DNA of 64,000 bases from Tropicibacter oceani (lineage in GTDB: Bacteria; Pseudomonadota; Alphaproteobacteria; Rhodobacterales; Rhodobacteraceae). The notes beneath the pieces are model-generated. The model was not told the DNA's origin. It saw only the letters and a list, made by a program, of their open reading frames with translations, and made no database searches. The stretch is taken from positions 2,356,001 to 2,420,000 of the forward strand of contig NZ_CP124616.1 of NCBI RefSeq assembly GCF_029958925.1, written 5' to 3'. Shown here piece after piece: positions 40,089 through 50,142 of the stretch (position 1 is its first letter; each line of letters begins with the position of its first letter). Made by a program: the position numbers and the translations under genes.

Positions 40089-42497
40089 ATGAAACATCCC
40101 CTCAATCCCTCTTACCCGGTGCTGCCGCTGCGCGATATCGTGGTTTTCCCGCATATGATCGTGCCGCTGTTCGTGGGCCGAGAAAAATCGGTGCGCGCGC
40201 TGGAAGAGGTGATGAACGACGACAAGCAGATCCTGCTGGCGTCGCAGATCGACCCGTCGGTCGACGATCCCGAAACCGATGGGATTTACAAGGCCGGCGT
40301 GCTGGCCAATGTGCTGCAACTGCTGAAACTGCCCGATGGCACCGTCAAGGTGCTGGTCGAGGGGCAAAGCCGCGTGCGCATCACCGAATACCTTGAAAAC
40401 CCGAATTTCTTCGAGGCTTCCGCAGAATATCTGACGGAAATGCCCGGCGATGTCGCCGCCGTCGAGGCGCTGACCCGCACCGTGGGTGAAGAGTTCGAGC
40501 GTTATGCCAAGGTCAAAAAGAACATTCCCGAAGAGGCGCTGACCGCCGTCGGCGAGGCGCAGGATGCCGCCAAGCTGGCCGATCTGGTCGCTGGCCACCT
40601 GGGCATCGAAGTGCCGCAAAAGCAGGAACTGCTGGAAACGCTGTCGGTGTCCGAGCGGCTTGAGAAGGTTTACGGCCTGATGCAGGGCGAAATGTCGGTC
40701 CTGCAGGTCGAGAAAAAGATCAAGACCCGCGTCAAGACCCAGATGGAGAAGACCCAGCGCGAATACTATCTGAATGAGCAGATGAAGGCCATTCAGAAGG
40801 AGCTGGGCGACGGCGAAGAGGGCGAAGGCGAGGTTGCCGAACTTGAGGCTAAAATCGCTGAAACCAAGCTGTCCAAGGAAGCCCGCGACAAGGCCGACGC
40901 CGAGCTGAAGAAGCTGAAAAACATGTCGCCCATGTCCGCCGAGGCGACCGTGGTGCGCAACTATCTGGACTGGATGCTGTCGATCCCCTGGGGCGTGAAA
41001 AGCCGCGTCAAGAAGGATCTGAACAAGGCTCAGGATATTCTGGACGCCGATCACTACAGCCTGGACAAGGTCAAGGAACGCATTGTCGAGTATCTTGCGG
41101 TGCAGGCGCGTTCGGCCAAGCTCAAGGGCCCGATCCTGTGCCTTGTCGGCCCTCCGGGCGTGGGCAAGACCAGCCTTGGCAAGTCGATGGCCAAGGCCAC
41201 GGGGCGCGAATTCATCCGCATTTCGCTGGGCGGCGTGCGTGACGAATCCGAGATCCGCGGCCACCGCCGGACCTATATCGGCTCGATGCCGGGCAAGATC
41301 ATCCAGGCGCTGAAAAAGGCCAAGACCACCAACCCGCTGATCCTGCTCGACGAGATCGACAAGATGGGCCAGGATTTCCGTGGCGATCCCGCGTCGGCGA
41401 TGCTCGAAGTGCTTGATCCCGAGCAGAATTCGACCTTCATGGACCACTACCTTGAGGTGGAATATGACCTGTCGAACGTGATGTTCGTGACCACCTCGAA
41501 CAGCTACAACATGCCGGGGCCCTTGATGGACCGGATGGAGATCATCCCGCTGTCCGGCTATACCGAGGACGAAAAGCTGGAGATCGCCAAGCGGCATTTG
41601 CTGGAAAAGCAGGTCAAGAACCACGGCCTGAAGAAAGGCGAATTCGAGGTTGATGACGCGGCGCTGACCGGGATCATCCGCTTTTACACCCGCGAGGCGG
41701 GCGTGCGGAACCTGGAGCGTGACATTGCCAAGCTGGCGCGCAAGGCGGTGACCAAGATCGTCAAGAAAGAGTCGGACAAGGTGCATGTCACCGCCGAAAA
41801 CCTGGACGATTTCCTTGGGGTCAAGAAGTACCGCTATGGTCTGGCCGAAGACGATCATCAGGTCGGTGTGGTCACCGGGCTGGCCTATACCAGCGTGGGC
41901 GGCGATCTGCTGCACATCGAGGCGCTGCGCCTGCCGGGCAAGGGCCGGATGAAGACCACCGGCAAGCTGGGCGATGTGATGAAGGAATCCATCGAAGCGG
42001 CCAGCAGCTATGTCCGCTCGATCGCGCCGCAGATCGGGGTGAAACCGCCGAAGTTCGACAAGATGGATATTCACGTCCACGTGCCGGACGGCGCCACCCC
42101 CAAGGACGGGCCCTCGGCCGGTTTGGCGATGGTGACCTCGATCGTGTCGGTTCTGACGGGCATTCCGGTGCGCAAGGATATCGCCATGACTGGCGAGGTT
42201 TCGTTGCGCGGCAACGCGATGCCCATCGGCGGTTTGAAGGAAAAACTGCTGGCGGCATTGCGCGGCGGGATCAAGACGGTTCTGATCCCCGAGGAAAACG
42301 AAAAGGACCTGGCCGAACTGCCGGACAACGTGAAGGAAGGGTTGGAAATCATCCCGGTCAAACACGTCTCCGAAGTGCTCAATCTGGCCCTGACCGCCAA
42401 GCCCGAGCCGATCGAATGGGATGAAGAGGCCGAAGAGGCCGCTGCCGCCGCCGCCGCCAAGTCCGGCGATGCGGGGGCAGGGGTCACGGCCCACTAA
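40089..42497 (+). CDS. lon: ATP-dependent protease Lon
   Basis: Encodes 802 aa. ATG 40089 gives [18 protein letters not shown], the normal N-terminus; an upstream start at 40038 is less likely. The order is N-terminal substrate domain, AAA+ module with Walker [18 protein letters not shown] (about 355-371) and Walker B LLDEIDKM, and a C-terminal protease with the Ser676/Lys719 dyad in [11 protein letters not shown] and [10 protein letters not shown]. It degrades misfolded and regulatory proteins in the cytoplasm. A heat-shock promoter fits its role. Confidence 0.97.
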   Translation: MKHPLNPSYPVLPLRDIVVFPHMIVPLFVGREKSVRALEEVMNDDKQILLASQIDPSVDDPETDGIYKAGVLANVLQLLKLPDGTVKVLVEGQSRVRITEYLENPNFFEASAEYLTEMPGDVAAVEALTRTVGEEFERYAKVKKNIPEEALTAVGEAQDAAKLADLVAGHLGIEVPQKQELLETLSVSERLEKVYGLMQGEMSVLQVEKKIKTRVKTQMEKTQREYYLNEQMKAIQKELGDGEEGEGEVAELEAKIAETKLSKEARDKADAELKKLKNMSPMSAEATVVRNYLDWMLSIPWGVKSRVKKDLNKAQDILDADHYSLDKVKERIVEYLAVQARSAKLKGPILCLVGPPGVGKTSLGKSMAKATGREFIRISLGGVRDESEIRGHRRTYIGSMPGKIIQALKKAKTTNPLILLDEIDKMGQDFRGDPASAMLEVLDPEQNSTFMDHYLEVEYDLSNVMFVTTSNSYNMPGPLMDRMEIIPLSGYTEDEKLEIAKRHLLEKQVKNHGLKKGEFEVDDAALTGIIRFYTREAGVRNLERDIAKLARKAVTKIVKKESDKVHVTAENLDDFLGVKKYRYGLAEDDHQVGVVTGLAYTSVGGDLLHIEALRLPGKGRMKTTGKLGDVMKESIEAASSYVRSIAPQIGVKPPKFDKMDIHVHVPDGATPKDGPSAGLAMVTSIVSVLTGIPVRKDIAMTGEVSLRGNAMPIGGLKEKLLAALRGGIKTVLIPEENEKDLAELPDNVKEGLEIIPVKHVSEVLNLALTAKPEPIEWDEEAEEAAAAAAAKSGDAGAGVTAH

Positions 42498-42516
42498 ACC
42501 CTTTCGCTACAACAAG

Positions 42517-42546
42517 AAAGCGCCGCGCAGGTTTGCGCGGCGCTTT
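42517..42546 (+). terminator. terminator of lon
   Basis: AAAGCGCCGCGC pairs with GCGCGGCGCTTT over a 6-nt loop 19 bp after the stop. The A/T ends also suit minus-strand readthrough from the small gene at 42649-42840. Confidence 0.8.
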
Positions 42547-42648
42547 GCGTTTGGCCCCATGATCGGGGGCGGTGTGGCGTGGGTCTGGCATTCCGGCAAG
42601 GGTGTTGGCGGCGCCCCCCGACTGGCAGGTCGGGGTTGGCCTTGCGCG

Positions 42649-42840
42649 TCAGTGCGACAGGGCCGCGCCGAACACCGCCAGCGTCGCCAAAAGCATGACC
42701 AGTTCCGCCGAGGGCGCGCTGTCCTGCACCGCCGCTTCGCGGATCACCACAGGTTCCACCACCGGGTCGGAATAGCCATCGGCCTGCGCGCCGGTCGCAC
42801 CGGCCAAGGCCAGGACGGTCGCTGCTGCAAAAGTTTTCAT
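42649..42840 (-). CDS. 63-aa secreted or membrane-anchored small protein
   Basis: Starts at the ATG ending at 42840 with a GGGGGACC leader. It has a signal peptide (MKTFAAATVLALAGATGAQA), a short acidic middle (GYSDPVVEPVVIREAA), and a hydrophobic C-terminal helix ending in GAALSH. This layout is shared by numerous tiny Rhodobacteraceae proteins with a PVVxPVV motif, as I recall them. Function is unknown. Confidence 0.65.
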   Translation of the reverse strand: MKTFAAATVLALAGATGAQADGYSDPVVEPVVIREAAVQDSAPSAELVMLLATLAVFGAALSH

Positions 42841-43047
42841 ATTGGTCCCCCAGTTTGCAAAAAATCGCCAAGACTGTGCAACCGGCGCTTGTGCCCTGTC
42901 AAGCAAGTGCTGGCTTGTGACCCCGGTTTCGACTATTCTGACGCCAAACAGGCCTGCTGGGCGGCGCGCGTGAATGGCGGCGCAAGGCAGCATAACAACG
43001 GTCTGGCGGACAGCCCGCCCAGCCGAAAACAGCGAAAGAGCAGAGAC

Positions 43048-43485
43048 ATGACAGCCCAGACAAAGACACGCAAGGCCCGCGGCGCAGCCGCCACCCCCGA
43101 CAAGGGCGCGGACAAACCCCGCAAGCCCGCGCCCATCGCCGCCGAATTCAGCCCCGACGCGGCGTCCCTGGACATGGCCAGCCCGAAACCTGCCAAAACC
43201 GCAGCGGCGGGCCCGGACGCGGATCAGCCCACGGTGGAAATGAAAAAGAAGGAACTGATCGACCTGGTCGTCGAACGCAGCGGCGTCAAGAAACGCGACG
43301 CCAAGCCCGCGATCGAGGCAGCCTTGGCGATTCTGGGCCAGGCCCTGGCAGAAGGGCGGCCGCTGAACCTCAAGCCGCTTGGCAAGGTCAAGGTTGCGAA
43401 CATCAAACCCAAGGATAACGCGCTGGTTCTGAACGTGCGCGTGCGTCAATCGACCGAGGGCGAAAATAGCGAAAACGCCTCTTGA
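43048..43485 (+). CDS. HU/IHF-family DNA-binding protein with basic N-terminal extension
   Basis: Encodes 145 aa against about 90 for HU. ATG 43048 (MTAQTKTRKARGAAAT) is chosen; the long open frame reaches back into lon. Residues 1 to about 60 are a disordered Lys/Ala/Pro extension. The remainder is an HU fold (MKKKELIDLVVERSGVKKRDAKPAIEAAL and NLKPLGKVKVANIKPKDN). It lacks the standard GRNPxTG arm signature, so DNA binding may be altered. The tail recalls eukaryotic histone H1 or the Ala/Lys proteins in the nuo operon. Confidence 0.8.
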   Translation: MTAQTKTRKARGAAATPDKGADKPRKPAPIAAEFSPDAASLDMASPKPAKTAAAGPDADQPTVEMKKKELIDLVVERSGVKKRDAKPAIEAALAILGQALAEGRPLNLKPLGKVKVANIKPKDNALVLNVRVRQSTEGENSENAS

Positions 43486-43510
43486 TCCCCAAAGCGATGG
43501 GCGCTAGAAC
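43482..43510 (+). promoter_or_regulatory. promoter of tRNA-Val(CAC)
   Basis: TTGATC at 43482 and TAGAAC at 43505 are separated by 17 bp. The -35 box overlaps the stop codon of the HU-like gene and the tRNA starts 10 bp after the -10 box. Confidence 0.6.
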
Positions 43511-43519
43511 GCGCGCCAC

Positions 43520-43594
43520 GGGTGATTAGCTCAGTGGTAGAGCGCTTCGTTCACATCGAAGATGTCAGGAGTTCAAATCTCTTATCACCCACCA
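43520..43594 (+). tRNA. tRNA-Val (anticodon CAC)
   Basis: The acceptor stem GGGTGAT/ATCACCC, D arm, anticodon stem CTTCG/CGAAG with loop TTCACAT, and T arm all pair. CCA is encoded. The loop gives anticodon CAC, reading GUG valine codons. Confidence 0.95.
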
Positions 43595-43601
43595 GTTTCC
43601 T

Positions 43602-43636
43602 GAAAGGCGCGCCAGCGATTGGCGCGCCTTTCTTGT
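43602..43636 (+). terminator. terminator after tRNA-Val(CAC)
   Basis: A 13-bp stem (GAAAGGCGCGCCA with TGGCGCGCCTTTC) with a 5-nt loop is followed by TTGTTG. It lies 8 nt behind the tRNA. Confidence 0.75.
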
Positions 43637-43744
43637 TGTCATGCCGGGGCGTTGCGGGGGGCAGGCGGCCGGGCGGCAAGAAATGCACAGGCCCGTTCCG
43701 AAGGGCTTGCCAAGGCGCGCGGGTTGCGGCAAAAGCGGCGCAGC

Positions 43745-43820
<76 letters not shown>

Positions 43821-44079
43821 TCCCCTTCTGTGAAACCTGAAACCTGCCTGTTATCAGGCGGTTGCCGGTGTTCGTTTCGCGCCTTGTGTCCATGCGCACA
43901 AGCAGGCGCTCTCGCGCGTTTTTCAAAGAAACCTTAGCGACCGGACCAGCACGTGGTTTCTGGGTTTCTTGCCCTTGCGTCAGTCTCGATTTGTGCTGTC
44001 AGCCACTCGGGCGGGTAACGCTCTGTTAAGCAGATTAATTTAGTTAACGGTTTCGTAGCCCTTTGCATGGGAGTTGATG

Positions 44080-47000
44080 ATGAACGTGGTTTTTGATGGT
44101 CATGAGGCAAGGTCTGAATGGGCCGGGAGGATACCGGACAGTTTTCCGGCGATCTTCCATGTCACGAATATGGACGGCATCATCGTGCAGGCCAGTGACA
44201 ACTGGCTCAGTGTGTTTGGCTATGTGCGCGATGCGGTCATCGGTCGCCATTGTTTCGATTTCATGGCGCGCGACAGCTGGGCGATTGTCCAGGCCTCGCC
44301 CGGGCAGGACCCGGCCAGCAAGCTTGTCGATCAGCTGGCCTGCACGTTCATCGCGGGCAGTGGGAAAGAAGTGTCTTGCATGATTTCCTCGACGCCCCTT
44401 GTTCACGATGACGGCAAGGTGATCGGCAACGTCGCGACGCTAAGCGTGCTGGATGGCGACGATGCTCTGGCCAAGCGCCTTCAGACCAAATCCTATCGCC
44501 TGCAATCATGCATCGAAGGCACCAATGCCGGCACCTGGGAATGGAACGTGCAAACCGGCGAGACACGGTTCAACGAACGTTGGGCCGAGATCGTCGGCTA
44601 TTCGCTGGACGAATTGGGCAAGACAACCATCCAGACATGGCAGGATCTGGGGCATCCCGAAGACATGCAAACCTCTGAGGCCGCGCTGCGGGCGCATTGG
44701 GCGGGTGAAAGCGCGTTTTACGACATCCACGCACGGATGCGCCACAAGGACGGGCATTGGGTCTGGGTCCACGATCGCGGCCGCGTCTTTACCTGGACCG
44801 AGGACGGCGAACCGGAATGGATGTTCGGCACCCATATCTCGATCAACGAATACAAGCAGAAACAGGCCGAAACGGCGCGCTTGAAAGTCCTGCTGGAACG
44901 CATGGGCACGATTGCCGGGGTCGGCGGTTGGGAGGTTGACCTGGAAACCAACCAGGTTCTGTGGACCCGCGAGACACGGCGCATTCACGGGGTCAGCGAC
45001 GACTATATCCCGAACCTGACCGAAGGGCTGAGCTTTTATGCGCCCTCGGCGCGCCCGGTGATCGAAAAGGCGGTTCAGGCGGGCATCGACGAAGGCCAGC
45101 CCTGGGATCTGGAATTGCCGTTCATCCGCCTGAACGGAGAGCGGATCTGGGTGCGGGCGGTCGGCGAGGTCGAGTTCGAGAACGGCACGCCCAAACGCCT
45201 GTTCGGCGCCTTTCAGGACATCAGCGACCGGGTGACCCGGGACAAGGAATTGCGCGCGACGCAGGAATGGATGCAGCTGGCCACCAGCAGCGGCGGCGTT
45301 GGGCTGTGGAGCCTCGACGCTGTCGATGGCACCGTGACCTGGGACGACGTGATGTTGCAGCACTTCGTGATCTCGTCCAACAAGCGGCCCGATACCCTGG
45401 CCGAATGGTTGAACTGGCTGCCCGACTCGGAGGCCAAGAAGTTCAAATCGCAGATCCGGCGTCTGATTTCGGGCAAGGGCCGGGCCGATATCGAAATCGA
45501 TTTTTGTGACCAGGACGGGCTGGTGCACGCGCTCAAACTGACCGGAGAGGCCAGCCGGGACGAAGACGGGCTGATCGACCGGATTCATGGCGCCTGCTTT
45601 GACCTGACCCCGGAACGGCGCCTGATGTTCGAGCTGCAGGAGCAGACCTCGAAGCTGTCGGTGACGCTGTCCTCGATCGGGGACGGGGTGATCACCACGG
45701 ACCGCGATTGCCGGATCAACTGGATCAACGATGTGGCGGCCAACCTGTCCGGCTGGACGCGGTCAGAGGCCATCGGCAAACTGTCCCACGAGGTCTTTGC
45801 CGTTTTCAACGAAGAGACCGGGAAACTGGTCACCGATCCGATCCGGCAATGCCTGCTCGAAGGCCGCACGGTGGATCTTCAGCCCAACTCGATCCTGCGC
45901 AACAAGTCCGGGGACCCTATCGCCGTAGACGATTCCGCAGCGCCGATCATCGACGAAAACGGGCGCGCGGTCGGGGCGGTGCTGGTGTTTCGCGATGTCA
46001 GCAATCAGCGGCGTCTGTCGCGCGACATCGAATATCGCGCCACCCATGACCTGCTGACGGGGCTGTTGAACCGGGTCGAATTCGAACACCGGTTCCAGGA
46101 TTGCCTGAACGATCCGATCTGCAAGAACGGCAGTTATCTGTTCTTCATCGACCTTGACCACTTCAAGCGGGTGAACGATTCGCTGGGCCATGACGCGGGC
46201 GACAAGCTGCTGCACCGGGTGGCGCATGTGCTGCGCCAGGTGGCCGGCGAGGATGCGCATATCGCCCGGCAGGGCGGCGACGAATTCGTCATGTTGAAAC
46301 GGTTCGACGGCGACGCGGCGGCCAAGACCTTTGCCGAAGGGCTGTGCCGCGAAATCGCGAACATCGCCACCGGAACCCCGGACAGGCAGGATTTGCCGCG
46401 GATCGGAGCCAGTGTCGGCGTCGTCGACCTGTGCACCGCGCCCCGGCATATCGGGCAGTTGCTGCGCCGCGCCGACATCGCGGCCTATACCGCCAAGGCG
46501 GCCGGGCGCGGGCAGGTCTGCCTGTGGACCGAGTCTGACGAAACCATGCAGAATGCCGCCACCCAGGTGTCGTTGATCGAACGCATCGAACGGGCGAATG
46601 TCGAAAGCCGGTGGATCGTGCACGAACAGCGCATCGCGCCGATCGCCGACGATCCGGACCAGCCCGAAATGCGCGAACTGCTGATCCGAATGCCAGATGA
46701 CGACGGCGGGCTGATCGCGCCGAACAAGTTTCTGGGCGCGGCCGAACGCTATGGTCTGATGCCGTCGATCGACTTGTGGATGTTCCGCTATTGCCTGGAC
46801 CGGGTGTCGGCAACCGACCTCGGTGTGATCTTTACGGTAAACCTGTCGGCATCTTCGGTGTCGTCGCGCAGTTTCCAGGGGGATCTGCTGACCCTGGTGC
46901 GCGGCGCGGACAAGGCGCAGCTGGAACAGATCTGCATCGAGATCACCGAAACCTCGATGGTGCAGAATTATGAAACCGTCTTTGGGTTCCTGTCCGAACT

Positions 47001-47295
47001 GCGGGCGCTTGGGCTCAAGGTCGCGATCGACGATTTCGGGGCGGGGGCCTCGTCGTTTCGGTATTTCGGGACCTTGCCGGCCGATTATCTCAAGATCGAC
47101 GGCAGCTTTATCCGCAACTACGACGACCCTGTCGCCGCCTCGAGCGTGGAATGCTTTATCAAGATGGCGCAGGTCGCAGGGCTCAAGACGATCGCCGAGC
47201 ATGTCGAGGACAAGGCGATGGTGCCGGTGCTTGAAGAGCTGGGTGTAAACCTGGTGCAGGGCTATGCGATAGACCGCCCCGGCGCGGCCGCCTGA
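44080..47295 (+). CDS. multi-PAS GGDEF/EAL cyclic-di-GMP protein
   Basis: Encodes 1071 aa from ATG 44080, 6 nt after GGGAG; ATG 44077 is also possible. About four to five PAS-type domains occupy residues 20-640, with no transmembrane segments. A GGDEF domain has an intact RQGGDEFVML (GGDEF at 732-736), so cyclase activity is plausible. No RxxD inhibitory site is seen. The EAL-type domain keeps IDDFGAGASS, LKIDGSFI and ITETS, but has ELL (866-868) for EAL. It may be a bifunctional or degenerate sensor of redox or light. The 259-bp upstream gap (43821-44079) shows no gene. Confidence 0.92.
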   Translation: MNVVFDGHEARSEWAGRIPDSFPAIFHVTNMDGIIVQASDNWLSVFGYVRDAVIGRHCFDFMARDSWAIVQASPGQDPASKLVDQLACTFIAGSGKEVSCMISSTPLVHDDGKVIGNVATLSVLDGDDALAKRLQTKSYRLQSCIEGTNAGTWEWNVQTGETRFNERWAEIVGYSLDELGKTTIQTWQDLGHPEDMQTSEAALRAHWAGESAFYDIHARMRHKDGHWVWVHDRGRVFTWTEDGEPEWMFGTHISINEYKQKQAETARLKVLLERMGTIAGVGGWEVDLETNQVLWTRETRRIHGVSDDYIPNLTEGLSFYAPSARPVIEKAVQAGIDEGQPWDLELPFIRLNGERIWVRAVGEVEFENGTPKRLFGAFQDISDRVTRDKELRATQEWMQLATSSGGVGLWSLDAVDGTVTWDDVMLQHFVISSNKRPDTLAEWLNWLPDSEAKKFKSQIRRLISGKGRADIEIDFCDQDGLVHALKLTGEASRDEDGLIDRIHGACFDLTPERRLMFELQEQTSKLSVTLSSIGDGVITTDRDCRINWINDVAANLSGWTRSEAIGKLSHEVFAVFNEETGKLVTDPIRQCLLEGRTVDLQPNSILRNKSGDPIAVDDSAAPIIDENGRAVGAVLVFRDVSNQRRLSRDIEYRATHDLLTGLLNRVEFEHRFQDCLNDPICKNGSYLFFIDLDHFKRVNDSLGHDAGDKLLHRVAHVLRQVAGEDAHIARQGGDEFVMLKRFDGDAAAKTFAEGLCREIANIATGTPDRQDLPRIGASVGVVDLCTAPRHIGQLLRRADIAAYTAKAAGRGQVCLWTESDETMQNAATQVSLIERIERANVESRWIVHEQRIAPIADDPDQPEMRELLIRMPDDDGGLIAPNKFLGAAERYGLMPSIDLWMFRYCLDRVSATDLGVIFTVNLSASSVSSRSFQGDLLTLVRGADKAQLEQICIEITETSMVQNYETVFGFLSELRALGLKVAIDDFGAGASSFRYFGTLPADYLKIDGSFIRNYDDPVAASSVECFIKMAQVAGLKTIAEHVEDKAMVPVLEELGVNLVQGYAIDRPGAAA

Positions 47296-47320
47296 ACACC
47301 ATTGCTGAGCGCCAGGAAAC

Positions 47321-47351
47321 GGGCCTGTTGCCGAAGGGCGCAGGCCCTTTT
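47321..47351 (+). terminator. terminator of the PAS-GGDEF-EAL gene
   Basis: GGGCCTG pairs with CAGGCCC over a 13-nt loop, followed by TTTT. It separates this gene from the nos cluster. Confidence 0.6.
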
Positions 47352-47408
47352 GCCGCGCGCTGAACGGGGCGGGCTGGGGCGGGCTGGGCAAACCGCGCGC
47401 CAATGACA

Positions 47409-47427
47409 TTGCGCATTTAGTTTGCGC
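47409..47427 (+). promoter_or_regulatory. TTGCGC direct repeat before nosC
   Basis: TTGCGC occurs at 47409 and at 47422, with the intervening sequence forming an imperfect palindrome. It is 43-61 bp before the nosC start. TTGCG is the half-site of NnrR/FNR-type factors, but the spacing and symmetry are not canonical. Confidence 0.25.
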
Positions 47428-47469
47428 TACAACAACGTTCCGGCGGTGGGCGGCCCTAAGACTGGCGGC

Positions 47470-47928
47470 ATGACACCGCTGCTCGCCCTCCTTTCCAGAT
47501 TGGTACTGATCTTGTGCCTTTGCCATTATGGCCCTGCGATGATGGCCATGACGGGCGGCGACGGTCTGACCATTGAGATTTGCGCCGATGGCGCGGTCAA
47601 GACCGTCAGCATCGGTGCCGATGGCACGCCTGTCGATCCGGGCGCCGAATGCCATGACTGCCTGGCCTGTTGCCAGTCGCCCGATGCCGTGGCGCCGGCG
47701 CGGGTGGCCGCCGATCCTGATCTGGCGGCGCGCGCGGTCCCTGCCGGCTTTGCCCTGCGTCACGATCCCTTTGTTCGAAACCCTGTTACACGCCCCTTGC
47801 CGCGCGGCCCCCCGGCCATTGCGGACCTGCATACGACCGCACCGGAGATGATCCGGACACAGCGCAATGGCATCAGCCTTGCCATGCGCGGCAATGGGCG
47901 ACCTGACCTCAAGGACGCCGTTGCATGA
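47470..47928 (+). CDS. nosC: NosC-like protein of the N2O reductase cluster
   Basis: Encodes 152 aa from ATG 47470; the longer frame lacks a leader. A signal or membrane segment (MTPLLALLSRLVLILCLCHY) is followed by ECHDCLACC, a CxxCxxC motif that fits the small NosC proteins placed first in alphaproteobacterial nosCRZDFYLX operons. The Cys set suggests metal or redox binding, possibly copper; the function is not settled in the literature I recall. The stop overlaps nosR by ATGA. Confidence 0.7.
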   Translation: MTPLLALLSRLVLILCLCHYGPAMMAMTGGDGLTIEICADGAVKTVSIGADGTPVDPGAECHDCLACCQSPDAVAPARVAADPDLAARAVPAGFALRHDPFVRNPVTRPLPRGPPAIADLHTTAPEMIRTQRNGISLAMRGNGRPDLKDAVA

Positions 47929-50120
47929 CGACCCTTCGCTCATTCCTGAAAACCCTGACCTTTCTGACCGTGCTGGTGCTGTTCGGCCTGCCCGCGGCGG
48001 CGCAATCGGTGCTGTCCAACCTTCTGCCCGACGTGCAGATCACCGAGGTGGTCGAAGGCGCCGACAGCTTTGGCGCGCTCCACCCCGATGTTCCGGCGGT
48101 CGAGGTCCTGGGGAACGGGCAGCGCATCGGCTGGGCCTTCATCACCTCTGATTTCGTGTCCACGACCGGCTATTCCGGCAAACCCATCCACACGCTGGTG
48201 GTGGTCGATGACGCCGCGCAGGTGATCGGGGTCGAGCTGGTCAAACACTCGGAGCCGATCGTATTGATCGGCATCCCTGATGCCAAGGTCAAGGCGCTGG
48301 TGGCCAACTACCGCGGGCTTGACCTGGTGGCCGAGGCGGAAACGGGCGGCACCGCCCATGCGCTGGACATCATTTCCGGCGCCACCGTGACGATCATGGT
48401 GATCGACGATTCCATCATCCGCGCCGGGCTGAAGGTCGCGCGGCAGTTGGGCCTGGGCGGTCTGGCGGTCGAGGCCCCGGACGCAGGCCCAAGGTTCGAG
48501 ATCGACCCCGAAGCCGAGATTGCAGACGACTGGATGACGCTGGAAGGCGACGGCACCCTGCGGCGTCTGTCGCTGGACGTCGGGCAGGTCAACGCCGCCT
48601 TTGCCGCGATGGACGATCCGCGCGCCGGCCAGCGTGCCCTGACCGAAGCGCCCGAAACCACCTTTGTCGAAATGCAGGCGACGCTGGTGTCGCATCCGGC
48701 CATCGCCCGTGTCGTGCTGGGACAGGCCGAGGCCGACAACCTGGCCAACTGGCTGGAAGAGGGCGACCACGCGGTGGCGGTCTTTGGGCGCGGGCTGTAT
48801 TCCTTCAAGGGGTCGGGCTATGTGCGCGGCGGCATCTTTGACCGGATCGTGCTGATCCAGGACGATGTCTCGGTGCGGTTCCGCGACCGGATGCACAAAC
48901 GGATCAACACCATCGCCGCCGAGGGCGCGCCGGTGTTCAACGAATCCGACCTGTTCAAGATCCCGGCGGACAGCGGCTTTGACCCGACGCAGCCCTTCCG
49001 CATCCAGCTGCTGGTCCAGCGCGAGGTCGGCGCGATCGAAAAGGTCTTTACCACCTTCGACCTGGGCTATCAGCTGCCTTCCCAATACCTGCGCGCGGTC
49101 GCGCCGCCGGCGTCTGCCGCGGTTCCCGACAGCGTGGCCGAGGTTACATCGCAAACCGAAGCGGACGCGCATCAGGCGCTGTGGAAGCGCATCTGGGCGG
49201 GCAAGACGCTGGAAATCGGCGTGCTGGCGGTGATGCTGACCGTGCTGACAGCCGTGTTCTTTTTCCAGGGCTTCGCCACCCGCAACGCCCGCGCCTTTCA
49301 CTGGTTCCGCATCGGATACCTGACGGTGACGCTGGTGTTCCTGGGCTGGTACGCCAACGCGCAACTGTCGGTGGTCAACCTGATGGCGCTGTTCGGATCG
49401 CTGGTGTCGGGGTTCAGCTGGCAGGCCTTTTTGCTGGATCCGCTGACCTTCATCTTGTGGTTCGCGGTGGCGGCGGCGCTGCTGTTCTGGGGGCGGGGGG
49501 CCTATTGCGGCTGGCTGTGCCCGTTCGGTGCGCTGCAGGAACTGCTGAACCGCGTGGCCAAGGCGCTGCACATTCCGCAATGGACCTTGCCTTGGGGCCT
49601 GCATGAACGGTTGTGGCCGCTCAAGTACATGATCTTTCTGGGGCTTTTCGGGGTGTCGCTGACCAGTATCGAACAGGCCGAAAGACTGGCCGAGGTCGAA
49701 CCCTTCAAGACCGCGATCATCCTGAACTTTGTCCGCGCCTGGCCTTTCGTGGCCTATGCGGCGGCGCTTCTGATCGCCGGTCTGTTCGTGGAACGGTTCT
49801 TTTGCCGCTACCTTTGCCCGCTGGGCGCGGCGCTGGCGATCCCTGCGCGGCTGCGCATGTTCGACTGGCTCAAGCGGTATCACGAATGCGGCAACCCCTG
49901 CCAAAGCTGCGCCCATGAATGCCCGGTGCAGTCCATCCATCCGACCGGCGAGATCAACCCGAACGAATGCATCAACTGTCTGCATTGTCAGGTGCTCTAC
50001 CAGTCCGAAACCACCTGTCCGGTGGTCATCAAGAAGGTGAGGCGGCGCGCCAAGGTTGGCGCTGCGCCTGATCTGTCCCGCGATCTCTCGGGGCACCCCA
50101 ACGTCACCAAATCCCAATAA
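47925..50120 (+). CDS. nosR: NosR, membrane flavoprotein/ferredoxin for N2O reduction
   Basis: Encodes 731 aa. An N-terminal signal/TM segment is followed by a periplasmic FMN-binding domain with the SGATVT flavinylation site. About five to six transmembrane helices carry the CxxxCP-type motifs WLCPFG and YLCPLG. The cytoplasmic end has two Fe-S ligand groups, [15 protein letters not shown] and CINCLHCQV. It passes electrons to NosZ and is also needed for nos expression in studied denitrifiers. NosX at the end of the operon is the probable FMN transferase. Confidence 0.95.
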   Translation: MTTLRSFLKTLTFLTVLVLFGLPAAAQSVLSNLLPDVQITEVVEGADSFGALHPDVPAVEVLGNGQRIGWAFITSDFVSTTGYSGKPIHTLVVVDDAAQVIGVELVKHSEPIVLIGIPDAKVKALVANYRGLDLVAEAETGGTAHALDIISGATVTIMVIDDSIIRAGLKVARQLGLGGLAVEAPDAGPRFEIDPEAEIADDWMTLEGDGTLRRLSLDVGQVNAAFAAMDDPRAGQRALTEAPETTFVEMQATLVSHPAIARVVLGQAEADNLANWLEEGDHAVAVFGRGLYSFKGSGYVRGGIFDRIVLIQDDVSVRFRDRMHKRINTIAAEGAPVFNESDLFKIPADSGFDPTQPFRIQLLVQREVGAIEKVFTTFDLGYQLPSQYLRAVAPPASAAVPDSVAEVTSQTEADAHQALWKRIWAGKTLEIGVLAVMLTVLTAVFFFQGFATRNARAFHWFRIGYLTVTLVFLGWYANAQLSVVNLMALFGSLVSGFSWQAFLLDPLTFILWFAVAAALLFWGRGAYCGWLCPFGALQELLNRVAKALHIPQWTLPWGLHERLWPLKYMIFLGLFGVSLTSIEQAERLAEVEPFKTAIILNFVRAWPFVAYAAALLIAGLFVERFFCRYLCPLGAALAIPARLRMFDWLKRYHECGNPCQSCAHECPVQSIHPTGEINPNECINCLHCQVLYQSETTCPVVIKKVRRRAKVGAAPDLSRDLSGHPNVTKSQ

Positions 50121-50142
50121 CCGCAACCTGAAAGGATGTATC

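Noticed and set aside
40011-42494. 827-aa open frame on the minus strand
   Set aside because: Antisense to lon along its whole length.
47296-47469. search for a canonical FNR box (TTGAT-N4-ATCAA) before nosC
   Set aside because: None is present; only the non-canonical TTGCGC repeats were seen.
45763-47943. 726-aa minus-strand frame
   Set aside because: Antisense to the GGDEF/EAL protein; no domain features.
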